A program made the position numbers and the translations under genes. A stretch of DNA of 64,000 nucleotides. It comes from Paralcaligenes sp. KSB-10. Lineage in GTDB: Bacteria > Pseudomonadota > Gammaproteobacteria > Burkholderiales > Burkholderiaceae_B. Positions within the stretch are counted from its first letter, which is position 1. Each line of letters starts with the position of its first letter. Below are positions 8,382 to 17,168 of this stretch, piece after piece. The notes under the pieces are model-generated. The model worked only from the letters and a program-made list of their open reading frames with translations, searched no databases and had not been told where the DNA came from. Where the stretch lies: assembly GCF_021266465.1 (NCBI RefSeq), contig NZ_CP089848.1, forward strand, positions 2,790,001 to 2,854,000, given 5' to 3'.

Positions 8382-8777
8382 CTAGGCCGCCGACCTGTAT
8401 TTGAACGTGCCCACGGCCGTAGCCAGCAAGCGGGACCCATCCAGCCACACCTCGCCGCGCGCAAAATAAATACTGCGCCCCTTGCGCTCGACATAACCTT
8501 TGGCCACCAGCACCGAGCCATCCCCGCTATCGATAAAGTTCGTCGTCAGGGACAGGGAAACACTGTGCAGCGGCGGCTCGCCCGGATCTGAATATAAACC
8601 GCTGTACCCCGACACGGCATCCAGCAGCGTACAAATCACGCCCCCTTGGACCCGGCCCGTGCGATTGCCCAGCGAAGGCGAAGTAGGCAGCCGCATCTCG
8701 GCATAGCCCGGCGACCAGGCGGATAAGGTTACGCCCATCCATTCAAGGAAAGGGTTATCAATGGAGAGTACGGCCAT
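8382..8777 (-). CDS. PaaI-type hotdog-fold thioesterase
   Basis: A 131-residue hotdog-fold protein resembling PaaI acyl-CoA thioesterases. The family core 'QGGVICTLLDAVSGYSG' is present, but the usual histidine of the HGG turn is glutamine here, so substrate or activity may differ. The start at 8777 is chosen because the conserved fold begins directly after it; the open frame extends further but with no family match. It likely hydrolyses a short or aromatic acyl-CoA. The neighbouring CoA-transferase and crotonase genes support an acyl-CoA role. Confidence 0.8.
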   Translation of the reverse strand: MAVLSIDNPFLEWMGVTLSAWSPGYAEMRLPTSPSLGNRTGRVQGGVICTLLDAVSGYSGLYSDPGEPPLHSVSLSLTTNFIDSGDGSVLVAKGYVERKGRSIYFARGEVWLDGSRLLATAVGTFKYRSAA

Positions 8778-8932
8778 GCTGTGGGAAGCCTTGTGAGGTT
8801 GATGAGGGGGAGTGGTTAGACTATAGCTTATGTGGCCCTGGGTAATCCGAAAAAGGCTCCGAGGTGCAGACGCCAACGATAGGCGGAGTCCCATCCAATC
8901 GGGTCAAACTGCCCTCGATCGCATCGGTGAAA

Positions 8933-10111
8933 CTAGTCTGTTGGCAACACGACTCCTTCGGCAATCAACACATCGATATCATCCGAAGACAGGCCCAATT
9001 CGTGATGCAATACCTCGCTGGTATGCTCTCCCAGAAGTGGCGGGGCGCCAGAAGGACGAGCCGGAGTCCGGCTCATATGGCGAAGGGGATTAGCCATGAG
9101 CGCCAACAAGTCGCCATTCTTGCCAGGAACTTCCCAAGTGGCGCCCCGTTCGATAGCCTGTGGACTTTGAATTGCTTCGTCGACATCCAGCACTGGGCTA
9201 ACTGGAATTTTCGACTCGTGCAGTACAGCCACCCAATGATCGCGCGATCGACCGGAAATCACAGGTATCAATACTTCGGACAGAGCGCTCCGGTGAGCCA
9301 CACGGTCCAGATTGGATTTGAATCGTTCATCTTCCGCAAGGCCCGGGCAACCAATCACCTGACAAAAACGACGGAATTGATCATCGTTACCCACCGCAAT
9401 CACCAACCAGCCGTCGCTTGCCTTGAATACTTGCGCCGGTGAAAGATTGCGAGTGACGTTCCCGGTTCGCCGTTGGATATTGTCATTTTGAATATAGTCC
9501 TGCGCAACATCAATGAGCGCCATCATACCTACATCGAACAAGGAAAGATCGATATGCTGGCCTTTGCCGCTGCGCTCACGCTCTTGCAAGGCAGCAAGTA
9601 TTCCTATAGCCGAGACCAGCCCCGACATGACATCGACCCAGGCTATTCCCACCCGGGTAGGAGGGCCGTCGGGGTCGCCCGTCACACTCATCACCCCGCT
9701 CATGGCCTGAATGATGGTGTCATACCCCGGTTGATGGCGGTATGGGCCGGTATGCCCAAACCCCGTCAAAGAAAGATACACCAGCCGTTCATTCAAGCCA
9801 CTAAGAGTTTCATATGAAAGTCCATACCTGTCCAGATCCCCTGTTTTGAAATTCTCGACGAAGACATCGGCTTTTGATGACAGCCGTTGAAGAATCTGCT
9901 GAGCGCGAACATCTTTAAGATTCAGTGCAAGGCTCTTCTTTCCTCGGTTAAAAGCATTAAAAACGTGCGAACCCCATTTTCGTGAATCGTCGCCGCGAAA
10001 CGACTCGACTTTCCATATTCGAGCCCCCAGATCGGAAAGCATTTGAGTTGCAAGCGGAGCTGCAAAAACACGCGAAAGATCCAGTATCGTTATGTTCGAA
10101 AGAATGGCCAT
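8933..10111 (-). CDS. CaiB/BaiF (family III) CoA-transferase
   Basis: A 392-residue class III CoA-transferase, which moves CoA between carboxylic acids. The N-terminus 'ILDLSRVFAAPLATQMLSDLGARIWKVE' and the motifs 'NRGKKSLALNLK' and 'GIAWVDVMSGLVSAIGILAAL', containing the active-site aspartate region, are typical. The start at 10111 is taken because the conserved beta strand follows immediately. It is divergent from the LysR gene at 10302, which probably controls it. Together with the crotonases at 11321 and 13217 and the Bug receptor it suggests uptake and CoA-dependent breakdown of an organic acid. The donor is unknown. Confidence 0.9.
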   Translation of the reverse strand: MAILSNITILDLSRVFAAPLATQMLSDLGARIWKVESFRGDDSRKWGSHVFNAFNRGKKSLALNLKDVRAQQILQRLSSKADVFVENFKTGDLDRYGLSYETLSGLNERLVYLSLTGFGHTGPYRHQPGYDTIIQAMSGVMSVTGDPDGPPTRVGIAWVDVMSGLVSAIGILAALQERERSGKGQHIDLSLFDVGMMALIDVAQDYIQNDNIQRRTGNVTRNLSPAQVFKASDGWLVIAVGNDDQFRRFCQVIGCPGLAEDERFKSNLDRVAHRSALSEVLIPVISGRSRDHWVAVLHESKIPVSPVLDVDEAIQSPQAIERGATWEVPGKNGDLLALMANPLRHMSRTPARPSGAPPLLGEHTSEVLHHELGLSSDDIDVLIAEGVVLPTD

Positions 10112-10301
10112 AGTGTCAGAGAGGTTCCAGTTGCCATGGAAAAATGCGAACACTCCCAGATTTTTGAGCGCCGCAATTCTATTGATAGGATCGATTGAAC
10201 CGCGCAGCTCCAGCCGAGGCAATAGAAAAATCGCTATGTCCTATAATGAAATGGAATAGTCTGGGCACACTATCTTTGCATGTCAGCCAAGGAGATTTAC
10301 T

Positions 10302-11252
10302 TTGAATTTTCAACAACTGAAGGCAATATGCGAGGTAGTGGATCGAGAATTCAACATTTCCGAAGCGGCGCGAGCCTTGTGTATTTCTCAACCCGCAATC
10401 AGCAAGCAAATTCGCGCTTTCGAAGTCGAAATGCAAACTGCCATTTTCATTCGATCCAAAGGAAGGCTGGCTGCACTTACGCCCACCGGACGACGCGTTC
10501 TTTTCGCTGCAAAAAATGCCCTTGGCACCATAGCGGAAATTCGCTCAATCTGTGGCAGTGAAGAAGATGGGGTACCCACAAAATTCCTGATAGCGGCATC
10601 CCGTTCAATGGCCCGTGATTTGCTCCCGGACATTATCGGAAAATTCATGGAACGGTACCCAGATGTCGAGGTATCCATTATTCATGGCAGTCTGAGCCAG
10701 ATGACCAGCCTGATAATAAATGGAGAGGTTTCTTTGGCGATCACTATCGAAAATGGAACAGAAAACGACAAAATCATTGCCCTGCCCTTCGATGAAATCC
10801 CCCGCATTGTCGTGGTCCCGCAACGACACCCATTGCTTCGCTTGCGTAAGCTTAGTCTTGAGGCAATGTCATCATTCCCATTGGTTCTTTACGACGATTC
10901 ATACTCCATTCGGCGAGAAGTTTTACAGGCTTTCAAAAACAACCATCTAGAACCAAGAATCGTCGTCAATGCATCGGGAGCAGAGGTGATCAAAGCTTAT
11001 GTTTCCCGAGGTCTTGGAATCGCAGTATTGGCAAAGCCGGCGTATAACCCTGTCAACGATACCAATTTGCGGGCTATCCCGGCAGGTCATCTTTTCCCTC
11101 ATGCGACAACGCGGATTCTTCTCGGCCAGCATCACTTTCTGAGGGCCTTTGAATATGACTTCATCCAACTATGCGCACCGGCCTGGACTAAAAAAAGAAT
11201 AACGCGGCTTCTAGATGAAAAAGCACCCATATCAACATTGGAAGGTGTCTAG
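10302..11252 (+). CDS. LysR family transcriptional regulator with TTG start
   Basis: A 316-residue LysR-type regulator. The helix-turn-helix is at residues about 3-60 ('AARALCISQPAISKQIRAFE'). The start codon is TTG at 10302, supported by a GGAG Shine-Dalgarno sequence at 10291-10294, and it matches the normal family N-terminus (MNFQQLKAICEVV). It lies divergent from the CoA-transferase and convergent with the crotonase/Bug/crotonase genes. It is the likely regulator of this acyl-CoA cluster. The region is visibly more AT-rich than the flanking operons. Confidence 0.9.
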   Translation: MNFQQLKAICEVVDREFNISEAARALCISQPAISKQIRAFEVEMQTAIFIRSKGRLAALTPTGRRVLFAAKNALGTIAEIRSICGSEEDGVPTKFLIAASRSMARDLLPDIIGKFMERYPDVEVSIIHGSLSQMTSLIINGEVSLAITIENGTENDKIIALPFDEIPRIVVVPQRHPLLRLRKLSLEAMSSFPLVLYDDSYSIRREVLQAFKNNHLEPRIVVNASGAEVIKAYVSRGLGIAVLAKPAYNPVNDTNLRAIPAGHLFPHATTRILLGQHHFLRAFEYDFIQLCAPAWTKKRITRLLDEKAPISTLEGV

Positions 11253-11320
11253 AAAAAAGGCTTTGGAGACAGGATTGAAGCGCTCTCAAGAACTCACGGC
11301 GCACGTGCCATCAGCCCACA

Positions 11321-12094
11321 TTACATTCCTTTGAATACAGGCTGGCGACGCTCACTCATGGCTCGAACACCCTCCTGAAAATCCTCGGTTTTCCTTAATA
11401 TGTCCTGGGCGATTATTTCTCTGCGAATCGCCTGGCTGAAGCCATTTTCAAAACCCTCGCGCAAGGTACACCGTGTGGATTGAACGGCAAGCGGCCCCGA
11501 GGTTGCGATTTCGTCAGCCATATCTCTTGCCGCATTCATCAATTCGGCCGAAGGAACAAGCCTGTCAATAAGGCCGATGGCTAAAGCTTCGTCGCCTTTC
11601 AAGCGCTTACCTGAATAGAACAGCCACGCGGCATGTTGTTGCCCTACCAAACGCGGCAAGGTAAAGGTTAATCCCATGCCTGGATGATAGGCCTGCCTGT
11701 TGAAATTGGCACTGAACCTGGCTTCCATACACCCAATACGAAAATCGGCGAGCAGCGCAAGGCCCAATCCCGCGCCGATGGCCGCGCCTTGAACAACCGC
11801 AAGAATGGGCTTGCTTGTACGGATAAGTCGGCCAGCCTCTTCATAAATATGTTGCTTCGCTTCGTTTTTCCCGGCAAGCCGCTTCTTAAGATCGGCGCCA
11901 GCACTGAAATGCTTGCCTTCAGACGCCAAAATAATTACGCGGCAATCCTTGTCCTTATCCAGAGCTTCGAGAGCAGTTGCGAGATCGGCGACCACCCTTT
12001 CATCAATAAAATTATCTGGAGGGCGGCAAATCTTTAAGGTACATATCGCCCCCTCGCGCTCCAAACTCAGATCGGTCGACAAATGCGCCCCCAT
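11321..12094 (-). CDS. Enoyl-CoA hydratase/isomerase (crotonase) family protein
   Basis: A 257-residue crotonase-fold protein. The oxyanion-hole segments 'HFSAGADL' and 'GAAIGAGLGLAL' are clear. In the segment where hydratases carry a catalytic glutamate ('PE..LG') this protein reads 'RQAYHPGMG', so it may be an isomerase, dehalogenase or hydrolase type rather than a classical hydratase. The start is uncertain; 12094 is used because the fold begins shortly after, and 12115 is an alternative. It lies 58 bp downstream of the Bug receptor gene on the same strand. Confidence 0.85.
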   Translation of the reverse strand: MGAHLSTDLSLEREGAICTLKICRPPDNFIDERVVADLATALEALDKDKDCRVIILASEGKHFSAGADLKKRLAGKNEAKQHIYEEAGRLIRTSKPILAVVQGAAIGAGLGLALLADFRIGCMEARFSANFNRQAYHPGMGLTFTLPRLVGQQHAAWLFYSGKRLKGDEALAIGLIDRLVPSAELMNAARDMADEIATSGPLAVQSTRCTLREGFENGFSQAIRREIIAQDILRKTEDFQEGVRAMSERRQPVFKGM

Positions 12095-12152
12095 GATTTT
12101 TCGCTTGTGAACCATATGAGCAATGATGCGTTGTATTTCAATACGAAAATTT

Positions 12153-13127
12153 TCATTGCTTTTCCACCCCCGCAGTGTCGATAGCTTTTTTCCAGCGGTG
12201 CAGCTCGGCTGTAATGAATGTTGCCAATTGCGCGGGTGATTGATCCACGGCGATGGTAGCTCCAAGTCCTTGAAAGCTTTTTTTCAATTCAGGATCGGCG
12301 AGGGCTGCAACCATGGCCTTATTGAGCTTGCCAATCACCTGTTTCGGTACTCCCGCGGGGGCCAGAATGCTGTACCACGCCGAGACTTCAAAATCAGGTA
12401 CCCCCGCCTGAGCCATCGTCGGAACATCTGGAATCTGGGGCAACCGCTCTGACGACGCGATGGCAAGTGCTTTCAACTTCCCGTTATGAATGTATGGCAG
12501 CAGGGGAAAGTTGGTGGTAATCATAAAGTCGACCCGTCCGGCAAGAAGATCCTGAATGGCTGGCGCCGCTCCCCTATAGGGAACATGCAATGCTTTAACC
12601 CCTGTTTGGGATTCGAACAAGGCGCCCGCAAGATGATCTATGCTGCCAACCCCCGAAGACCCAAAGGAATATTTCCCTGGAGCACTCTTCAGCAATTTGA
12701 TGAGATCCCGGGCGTTGTCGACTTTCAGTGTGGGGCGAACTACAAGCACAAGCGGCGCCCGCCCTATCAAGCCGACAGGAACAAGGTCCTTTTCAGGATC
12801 ATAGGGCAATGTCTTATACAAATAGGGAGAAGTGGTATAGGCGATGGTCGCCAACAAAATCGTATAACCATCGGGCTCCGCCTTCGCCGCAAAATTTGTG
12901 CCGCTTACGCCTCCTGCGCCTGTTTTATTCTGAATTACTATGGACTGTTTCAATCGCTCCGACATTCCGTGAGCGACAAGCCGGGCGATAAGATCGGATG
13001 GCCCTCCCGCTGAGAACGGCACAACCATTTGTATCGACCTGCTGGGATAAGCATCTTGGGCATAGCCTAATATAGGAACCGACAGAAGACAACCAAGCAA
13101 AAGAATCATGCGTAAGAGCATTTTCAT
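12153..13127 (-). CDS. Tripartite tricarboxylate transporter substrate-binding protein (Bug/TctC family)
   Basis: A 324-residue Bug-family periplasmic receptor. The signal peptide (MKMLLRMILLLGCLLSVPIL then GYAQ) covers about residues 1-24. The mature protein shows 'QMVVPFSAGGPSDLIARL', 'GAGGVSGTNFAAKAEPDGYTIL' and 'HVPYRGAAPAIQDLLAG'. It lies between two crotonase genes in a minus-strand set and presumably binds the acid that is then activated to a CoA thioester. No membrane partner is encoded nearby. Confidence 0.93.
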   Translation of the reverse strand: MKMLLRMILLLGCLLSVPILGYAQDAYPSRSIQMVVPFSAGGPSDLIARLVAHGMSERLKQSIVIQNKTGAGGVSGTNFAAKAEPDGYTILLATIAYTTSPYLYKTLPYDPEKDLVPVGLIGRAPLVLVVRPTLKVDNARDLIKLLKSAPGKYSFGSSGVGSIDHLAGALFESQTGVKALHVPYRGAAPAIQDLLAGRVDFMITTNFPLLPYIHNGKLKALAIASSERLPQIPDVPTMAQAGVPDFEVSAWYSILAPAGVPKQVIGKLNKAMVAALADPELKKSFQGLGATIAVDQSPAQLATFITAELHRWKKAIDTAGVEKQ

Positions 13128-13216
13128 CTCCCCTTTTATGCAAACTCGAACAACAAGTTATAGCGGCATTGAAACTCCGCCGGCCATGGCACCATAAGGT
13201 GTTGAATCCATCCAAT

Positions 13217-13999
13217 TCATTTTCTTTTTTGTTGTAGAAATTTTGTGATGTATTTCCTGGGTTCATCAGTACGGTATGCGTCGACCACAGCCTTAATGCC
13301 AGCCCGAGCGCCATCGGTAATTGACATAAGAGCCCAGTCAAGGATCAATCGCTTCTGTAGTCGGACTGCTTCAGGCCCGCATAGAAGAAGTGACTTCACC
13401 CAACTTTCAACCGCGGCATCAAGTTCCAGCCGTGGAACGAGCCGCTGCAGATAGTGAATGCGATACGCCTCGGCAGCGTCGATATGATCGCCGGTAAGAA
13501 CCAGTTCGCACGCCTTACCCCAGCCAATCAGCCGTGGAAGAACCGATGCCTCCATCCCCGAAGGCAATCCAAGGCGAGTCTCCGGCATACCAAATTTTGC
13601 ATCGTCCGCCGCGACGCGCATATCGGCGCATGCCGCCAACTCCATCCCCGACCCAAAGCAATATCCATTAATGCGAGCAATGACCGGCACAGGAAATGTA
13701 CGTACCGCATCACACATACGATGCGTTCTGTTCGATGACTCTTCCGCGGTTACAAGATCAAACTCTGCGAGTTGGGCAAGATCAGTGCCGCCAACGAACG
13801 ACTTGTCCCCTGCTCCGGTAATGATCAAAACGCGAATTTCTGGATCGTGACGCAACTGCGCCAGAACCTCGACAAAGCGCTCCTTGCTCGCGAGGCTGAG
13901 ACTATTCCGTTTTTCAGGGTTATTGAAGGTGACTCGGACAACACGACCTTCGGGGCGATCCTCATTTTCAACAAGGATCATATCTTGCGTTTGTTGCAT
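13217..13999 (-). CDS. Enoyl-CoA hydratase/isomerase (crotonase) family protein
   Basis: A 260-residue crotonase-fold protein, first gene of the minus-strand set 13999-11321. It carries 'SFVGGTDLAQL' and 'GYCFGSGMELAACADMRVA' for the oxyanion hole, and 'FGMPETRLGLPSG' with a glutamate at the usual catalytic position. It therefore looks like an active hydratase or isomerase, unlike the neighbour at 11321. An imperfect palindrome ATTCCGCTTGTGGAAAT at 14038-14054, of the T-N11-A style bound by LysR proteins, lies 39 bp upstream and could be the regulatory site. Confidence 0.88.
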   Translation of the reverse strand: MQQTQDMILVENEDRPEGRVVRVTFNNPEKRNSLSLASKERFVEVLAQLRHDPEIRVLIITGAGDKSFVGGTDLAQLAEFDLVTAEESSNRTHRMCDAVRTFPVPVIARINGYCFGSGMELAACADMRVAADDAKFGMPETRLGLPSGMEASVLPRLIGWGKACELVLTGDHIDAAEAYRIHYLQRLVPRLELDAAVESWVKSLLLCGPEAVRLQKRLILDWALMSITDGARAGIKAVVDAYRTDEPRKYITKFLQQKRK

Positions 14000-14424
14000 C
14001 GTCTGGACTCCGTTTTTTTAACAATTCAGCACCAAGCATTCCGCTTGTGGAAATATTGTTTTATTGAGCCATTTCTTTTACAACTACACAATGGAAAAAT
14101 CGCTATACGCTATAACAGAACAGAATGGCTTTAGTCGGCTGAAGCTTATCACCAGCGTCTCAAACCGATCAAGGCAGTGTGAAAACTCACCAGCCTAATG
14201 AAACGGGGGTCCAACCTCTTAGTGATCTCAGAAAAATCGCTCCTAGGCCGACCTGAGAGGTCGTTTTTTTGCCTCGGCAGAGGTGTAATACGTTCTCACA
14301 CAGCCTCGACCTGAAGCCGCCACTCGCCACTTGGAAAACAGACCCTAAGTTGATCCAGTCGGAAAGAACTCGTAATTATCAGCTCAACAAAAATACAGTA
14401 TTTGCGTTAGCCTGCTAGACGGGT
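14000..14424. other. Gene-free left border of the accessory block
   Basis: This 425 bp stretch separates the crotonase gene start (13999, minus) from the ATPase gene end (14425, minus). It holds the presumed promoter of the crotonase operon near 14038-14110 and a plus-strand intrinsic terminator at 14249-14270. No protein-coding frame or tRNA was recognised. It appears to be the junction between metabolic genes and a laterally acquired block. Confidence 0.5.
14249..14270 (+). terminator. Rho-independent terminator on the plus strand without an obvious gene
   Basis: The stem CGACCT / AGGTCG closes a GAG loop and is followed by seven T residues (14264-14270). No plus-strand gene ends nearby, so it may end a short unannotated RNA or be a remnant left at the edge of an insertion. 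It is in the wrong orientation to end the ATPase transcript. Confidence 0.6.
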
Positions 14425-15972
14425 TTATTGAAATATTGGAAGCGACCTAAGCTCTTTCGCGAGAAGGGGTCGAGGCTCATCGGGGATGAAATCGACACTC
14501 CTTGCGGCTCTGATGCCTACATAAAAACCAAAGTCGAGCATAAGTGCGTTGAAGCGTTTACCTGCCTTGTGGGGGGTAATACCTTCATGAAGCAAATGGA
14601 CCAAACGCAGTGCAATCAGTTTCTGTACAAGTTTGTATCGCAAGTTAGAGTTCCTGATCTCTACCAGGAACGAATTCTTCCGTTTCTGCTCCACGCAAAA
14701 TTTCTTAACCTCACTCAGTAGATTTTGAATTTCGATCAGATCGCCACCCAAATCCTTCTCAATATCCTTCAGTTTTTCTTCGACCATTTCCGAGGCGGCA
14801 GCATTCACACTGGTTATTGAGACAAGCTTTTGACCCTTTGTGGTAGCTTTCGAAAGCGCCACAGAAAATAGGCTCAGAGCATCCCTCGGCACTCCTGCTG
14901 CAACTAATACGAGACGAGACAGAACGTCATCGCCAGCAAGATAACGAACATTAGGAAGCCCACAAAAGCGAGCATGCGCGTCCAATATGCTGACGATATG
15001 GTCCCTGGACTTGTCCGGCATCGTCAAATTCAGATCGAGATTCAGCATCTGTGCATCATGCTGAGGCTGCAGTCCAACTTGCTTTGAACTGTCCCAAAGC
15101 GTCGTAAGTTGCGAAATACCAGACGCCTTAATAAACACGTTATTTCCTCTGGTCATGCTGTAAATGTAGGACAAGACCAAGGGCTGAACGGATTCATCCA
15201 GAACGTGTATATCATCAAGAAATATTGTAAGTGGGCGATCCTGGGCAGCATACTCTCCCAAGGCTCGCCTAGCACGAGGTATTAGACGATCACATTTCGA
15301 CAAAACTGCCCTGCCGCTGCTTTCACTTAGAATGTCAAAGTTCTTGATGACATTCTCCAGCATCTCGGAGGTTGGGACGGTCTTCGCAAGCTCATAGAAT
15401 ACTGCTGAAATGATTGCGGGAACAACCTGGGGATCTGATCTTCTGGCAAAGGTTTGCATTGCCAGCCAGCTATATGGCGCCCCATTCCGTATAGCTGTGT
15501 GCATTGCATAAGCCAGTAAACTAGACTTTCCTGCGCCGCGTCGTCCATAGACGACAAAGTTAGCTTTCGTTGTGATCTGTTGCTCAAGTGCCATCACTGA
15601 AGCGGTGTACCGCGCAAAGAAATCACCATTAAAGCTATTCTTGTCGATAGTCAAGGTTTCAGCGATATTCTTTCTCAGCAACTGCGTCTCGGGTAACAAC
15701 AGCCTTTGCTTGGGAGCCGTTCTCCGCTGCTGAACTGTAGACCGCTCTTTGAATACATTGTCCTCCGAGAGTTCAGAAACAATAGCGTTGTGAGTTTTGT
15801 AGTGCTCTTCGGAGGGTTTCGCCAATTCGACAATCAAGTAGGGGCCATCCGGTCGATTCTTGATGTACCAGTCCGGATGGATGCCATCCAAACGCCGCAA
15901 ATAGGCTGAAAGGACTTCGTCCAACGATCTTCTTTCAACCGGGTCAAGATTCACCTCAGTTATCGTGTTCAT
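14425..15972 (-). CDS. P-loop ATPase paired with a HEPN protein, candidate defence gene
   Basis: A 515-residue AAA/STAND-like ATPase. Walker A 'GRRGAGKS' is at residues 143-150 and Walker B 'LTIFLDDIHVLD' at 248-259. The order of a P-loop domain followed by a helical C-terminal half resembles ORC/Cdc6 or STAND-type switch ATPases. The N-terminal 130 residues are not recognised. The start at 15972 is chosen because its ATG overlaps the stop of the upstream HEPN gene as ATGA, a sign of translational coupling. No transmembrane segment is seen. The block is AT-richer than its surroundings. A function in phage or plasmid defence is inference from the HEPN partner and neighbours. Confidence 0.75.
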   Translation of the reverse strand: MNTITEVNLDPVERRSLDEVLSAYLRRLDGIHPDWYIKNRPDGPYLIVELAKPSEEHYKTHNAIVSELSEDNVFKERSTVQQRRTAPKQRLLLPETQLLRKNIAETLTIDKNSFNGDFFARYTASVMALEQQITTKANFVVYGRRGAGKSSLLAYAMHTAIRNGAPYSWLAMQTFARRSDPQVVPAIISAVFYELAKTVPTSEMLENVIKNFDILSESSGRAVLSKCDRLIPRARRALGEYAAQDRPLTIFLDDIHVLDESVQPLVLSYIYSMTRGNNVFIKASGISQLTTLWDSSKQVGLQPQHDAQMLNLDLNLTMPDKSRDHIVSILDAHARFCGLPNVRYLAGDDVLSRLVLVAAGVPRDALSLFSVALSKATTKGQKLVSITSVNAAASEMVEEKLKDIEKDLGGDLIEIQNLLSEVKKFCVEQKRKNSFLVEIRNSNLRYKLVQKLIALRLVHLLHEGITPHKAGKRFNALMLDFGFYVGIRAARSVDFIPDEPRPLLAKELRSLPIFQ

Positions 15973-16478
15973 ACAATCAATCCATACTTCGAAAGGAGAA
16001 AGCTGCGGCAATCCGAGCAAAAGCCGTTCGCAAACACTAAAGCGTCAGCGGACGAAATAACCAAATCTGTGATAACTGCCTGATGGCTATAGTCGGCGAG
16101 ATTTCTGTCTTCGCGTAGACTCCGCAACTTAAGAATATAAGATTCACGATTGTTGATGCCGTCTGGCAACTGATCGACACTATTGTGATCCGATGAGTCA
16201 GTAGAAAACCGCCCCGAGGCTTTTAAAACCACCGATCTTCGGAGGTTGTACACAGCATAATAAAGTCTAGAAATCTTTTGCCTCCAGGCTGTGTCAGATA
16301 GTGGTGCAGCGAACATGAGATGCGATTCTCCAAGCGCAAACAACTCCTTGGCGTTCTTATCTAGTTCTGCAGTCAGCTTCGCCAATTCCTCAGGCTGAAG
16401 AAGATGATTCAGATTCTGAATCATCTTCAAGGGATTCGTAGACGCCAAGAGCAGATGCGGCGAACTAAAACCTTTCAT
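15969..16478 (-). CDS. HEPN-domain protein coupled to the ATPase
   Basis: A 169-residue, mostly helical protein. Residues 66-132 fit a HEPN domain: 'WRQKISRLYYAVYNLRR' as the first core helix pair, and 'LREDRNLADYSH' with the R-x6-H arrangement (Arg125, His132) typical of HEPN RNases. HEPN proteins often act as RNA-cutting toxins in toxin-antitoxin and abortive-infection systems. The start at 16478 has a GAGG ribosome-binding site upstream; an in-frame codon at 16499 is possible. The gene overlaps the following ATPase gene by 4 bp, so the two are made together. The toxin role is inferred. Confidence 0.7.
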   Translation of the reverse strand: MKGFSSPHLLLASTNPLKMIQNLNHLLQPEELAKLTAELDKNAKELFALGESHLMFAAPLSDTAWRQKISRLYYAVYNLRRSVVLKASGRFSTDSSDHNSVDQLPDGINNRESYILKLRSLREDRNLADYSHQAVITDLVISSADALVFANGFCSDCRSFLLSKYGLIV

Positions 16479-17168
16479 CAGGCAACCTCGTAAATACATT
16501 TTTCATTTTATTGTAATTGCTTGCTACCACATCATAAATTGCATATGGCGGCCCTAGGCACCGCAAATGTACCCCATTCCTACCAATCAATACAGGAACG
16601 TTGGTTGAAGGCTTGCTTGCAGCACCAACTCGAAAGTCCAGCTCGACTTTCGCGTGCTTTTCATCTCCTTCCTGATGATGGGAGAAGTGGAAGTCTGATA
16701 ATGCCAGCAGACCGTTGAGCACGCGTTTGAATTGACCTTGAATGACGGAAAAGCTAACACCGCGCATCAAGGAATTTGCGAATACCTTCTCATGCTGCAC
16801 TTCCGCCAACAAAGCATCATTTGCTACCACGTCCCGCAGTCCACTTAGGATGATGTCACGCTCTGTGCTGTCGATTTCTTCCGTCGCTGTCTTGTTTGTA
16901 ACAGTCAACGTCCTGTCCCAGTGAAAACCAACCCTCTGGTAGAGGCAAACGTGGGTGGCAGTTTTTCCCTGGCCCACCCATGTTGCTGTCCCCTATAGCT
17001 GATCTTCACACCCCCAAGCTCGACGCGTTTGCCCAGACGATCGAAGTAGACAGCGATGAACGAACTCTTGAAGGAGTAGTCGTCCCAATCTTTCAGCGTG
17101 AGTTGGACGACCCACTTGATGGGGGCCAGTCTCTCCTTTAAACCAAGCTCCTTGAACGAAATCTGCAC
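16465..17168 (-). pseudogene. Frameshifted and truncated AAA-family ATPase relic
   Basis: Two minus-strand frames, 17168-16905 and 16977-16465, together read like the N-terminal region of an AAA ATPase: 'VYFDRLGKRVELGGVKISYRGQ' style strands, then 'SLMRGVSFSVIQGQFKRV', 'PSTNVPVLIGRNGV'. The frames differ by one base and join somewhere between about 16905 and 16990. The expected Walker A continuation after 'LIGRNGV' (GKT) is missing; instead about 29 unrelated residues follow before the stop at 16465. The family assignment comes from memory of proteins with 'LIGRNGVGKT'. It overlaps the HEPN gene start by 14 bp and may still be translated in part. Confidence 0.6.

Noticed and set aside
14130-14270. 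tRNA or tmRNA gene as integration site of the island
   Set aside because: No cloverleaf, no CCA-type end and no T-arm sequence could be found.
14425-14721. Plus-strand open frame inside the ATPase gene
   Set aside because: It is the antisense shadow of the ATPase, whose motifs are clear on the minus strand.
16905-16977. 'GQGKT' near 16960 as a P-loop
   Set aside because: It lacks the glycine five residues before GKT needed for G-x4-GK[ST], and it lies in the N-terminal region of the relic, before its true 'LIGRNGV' site.
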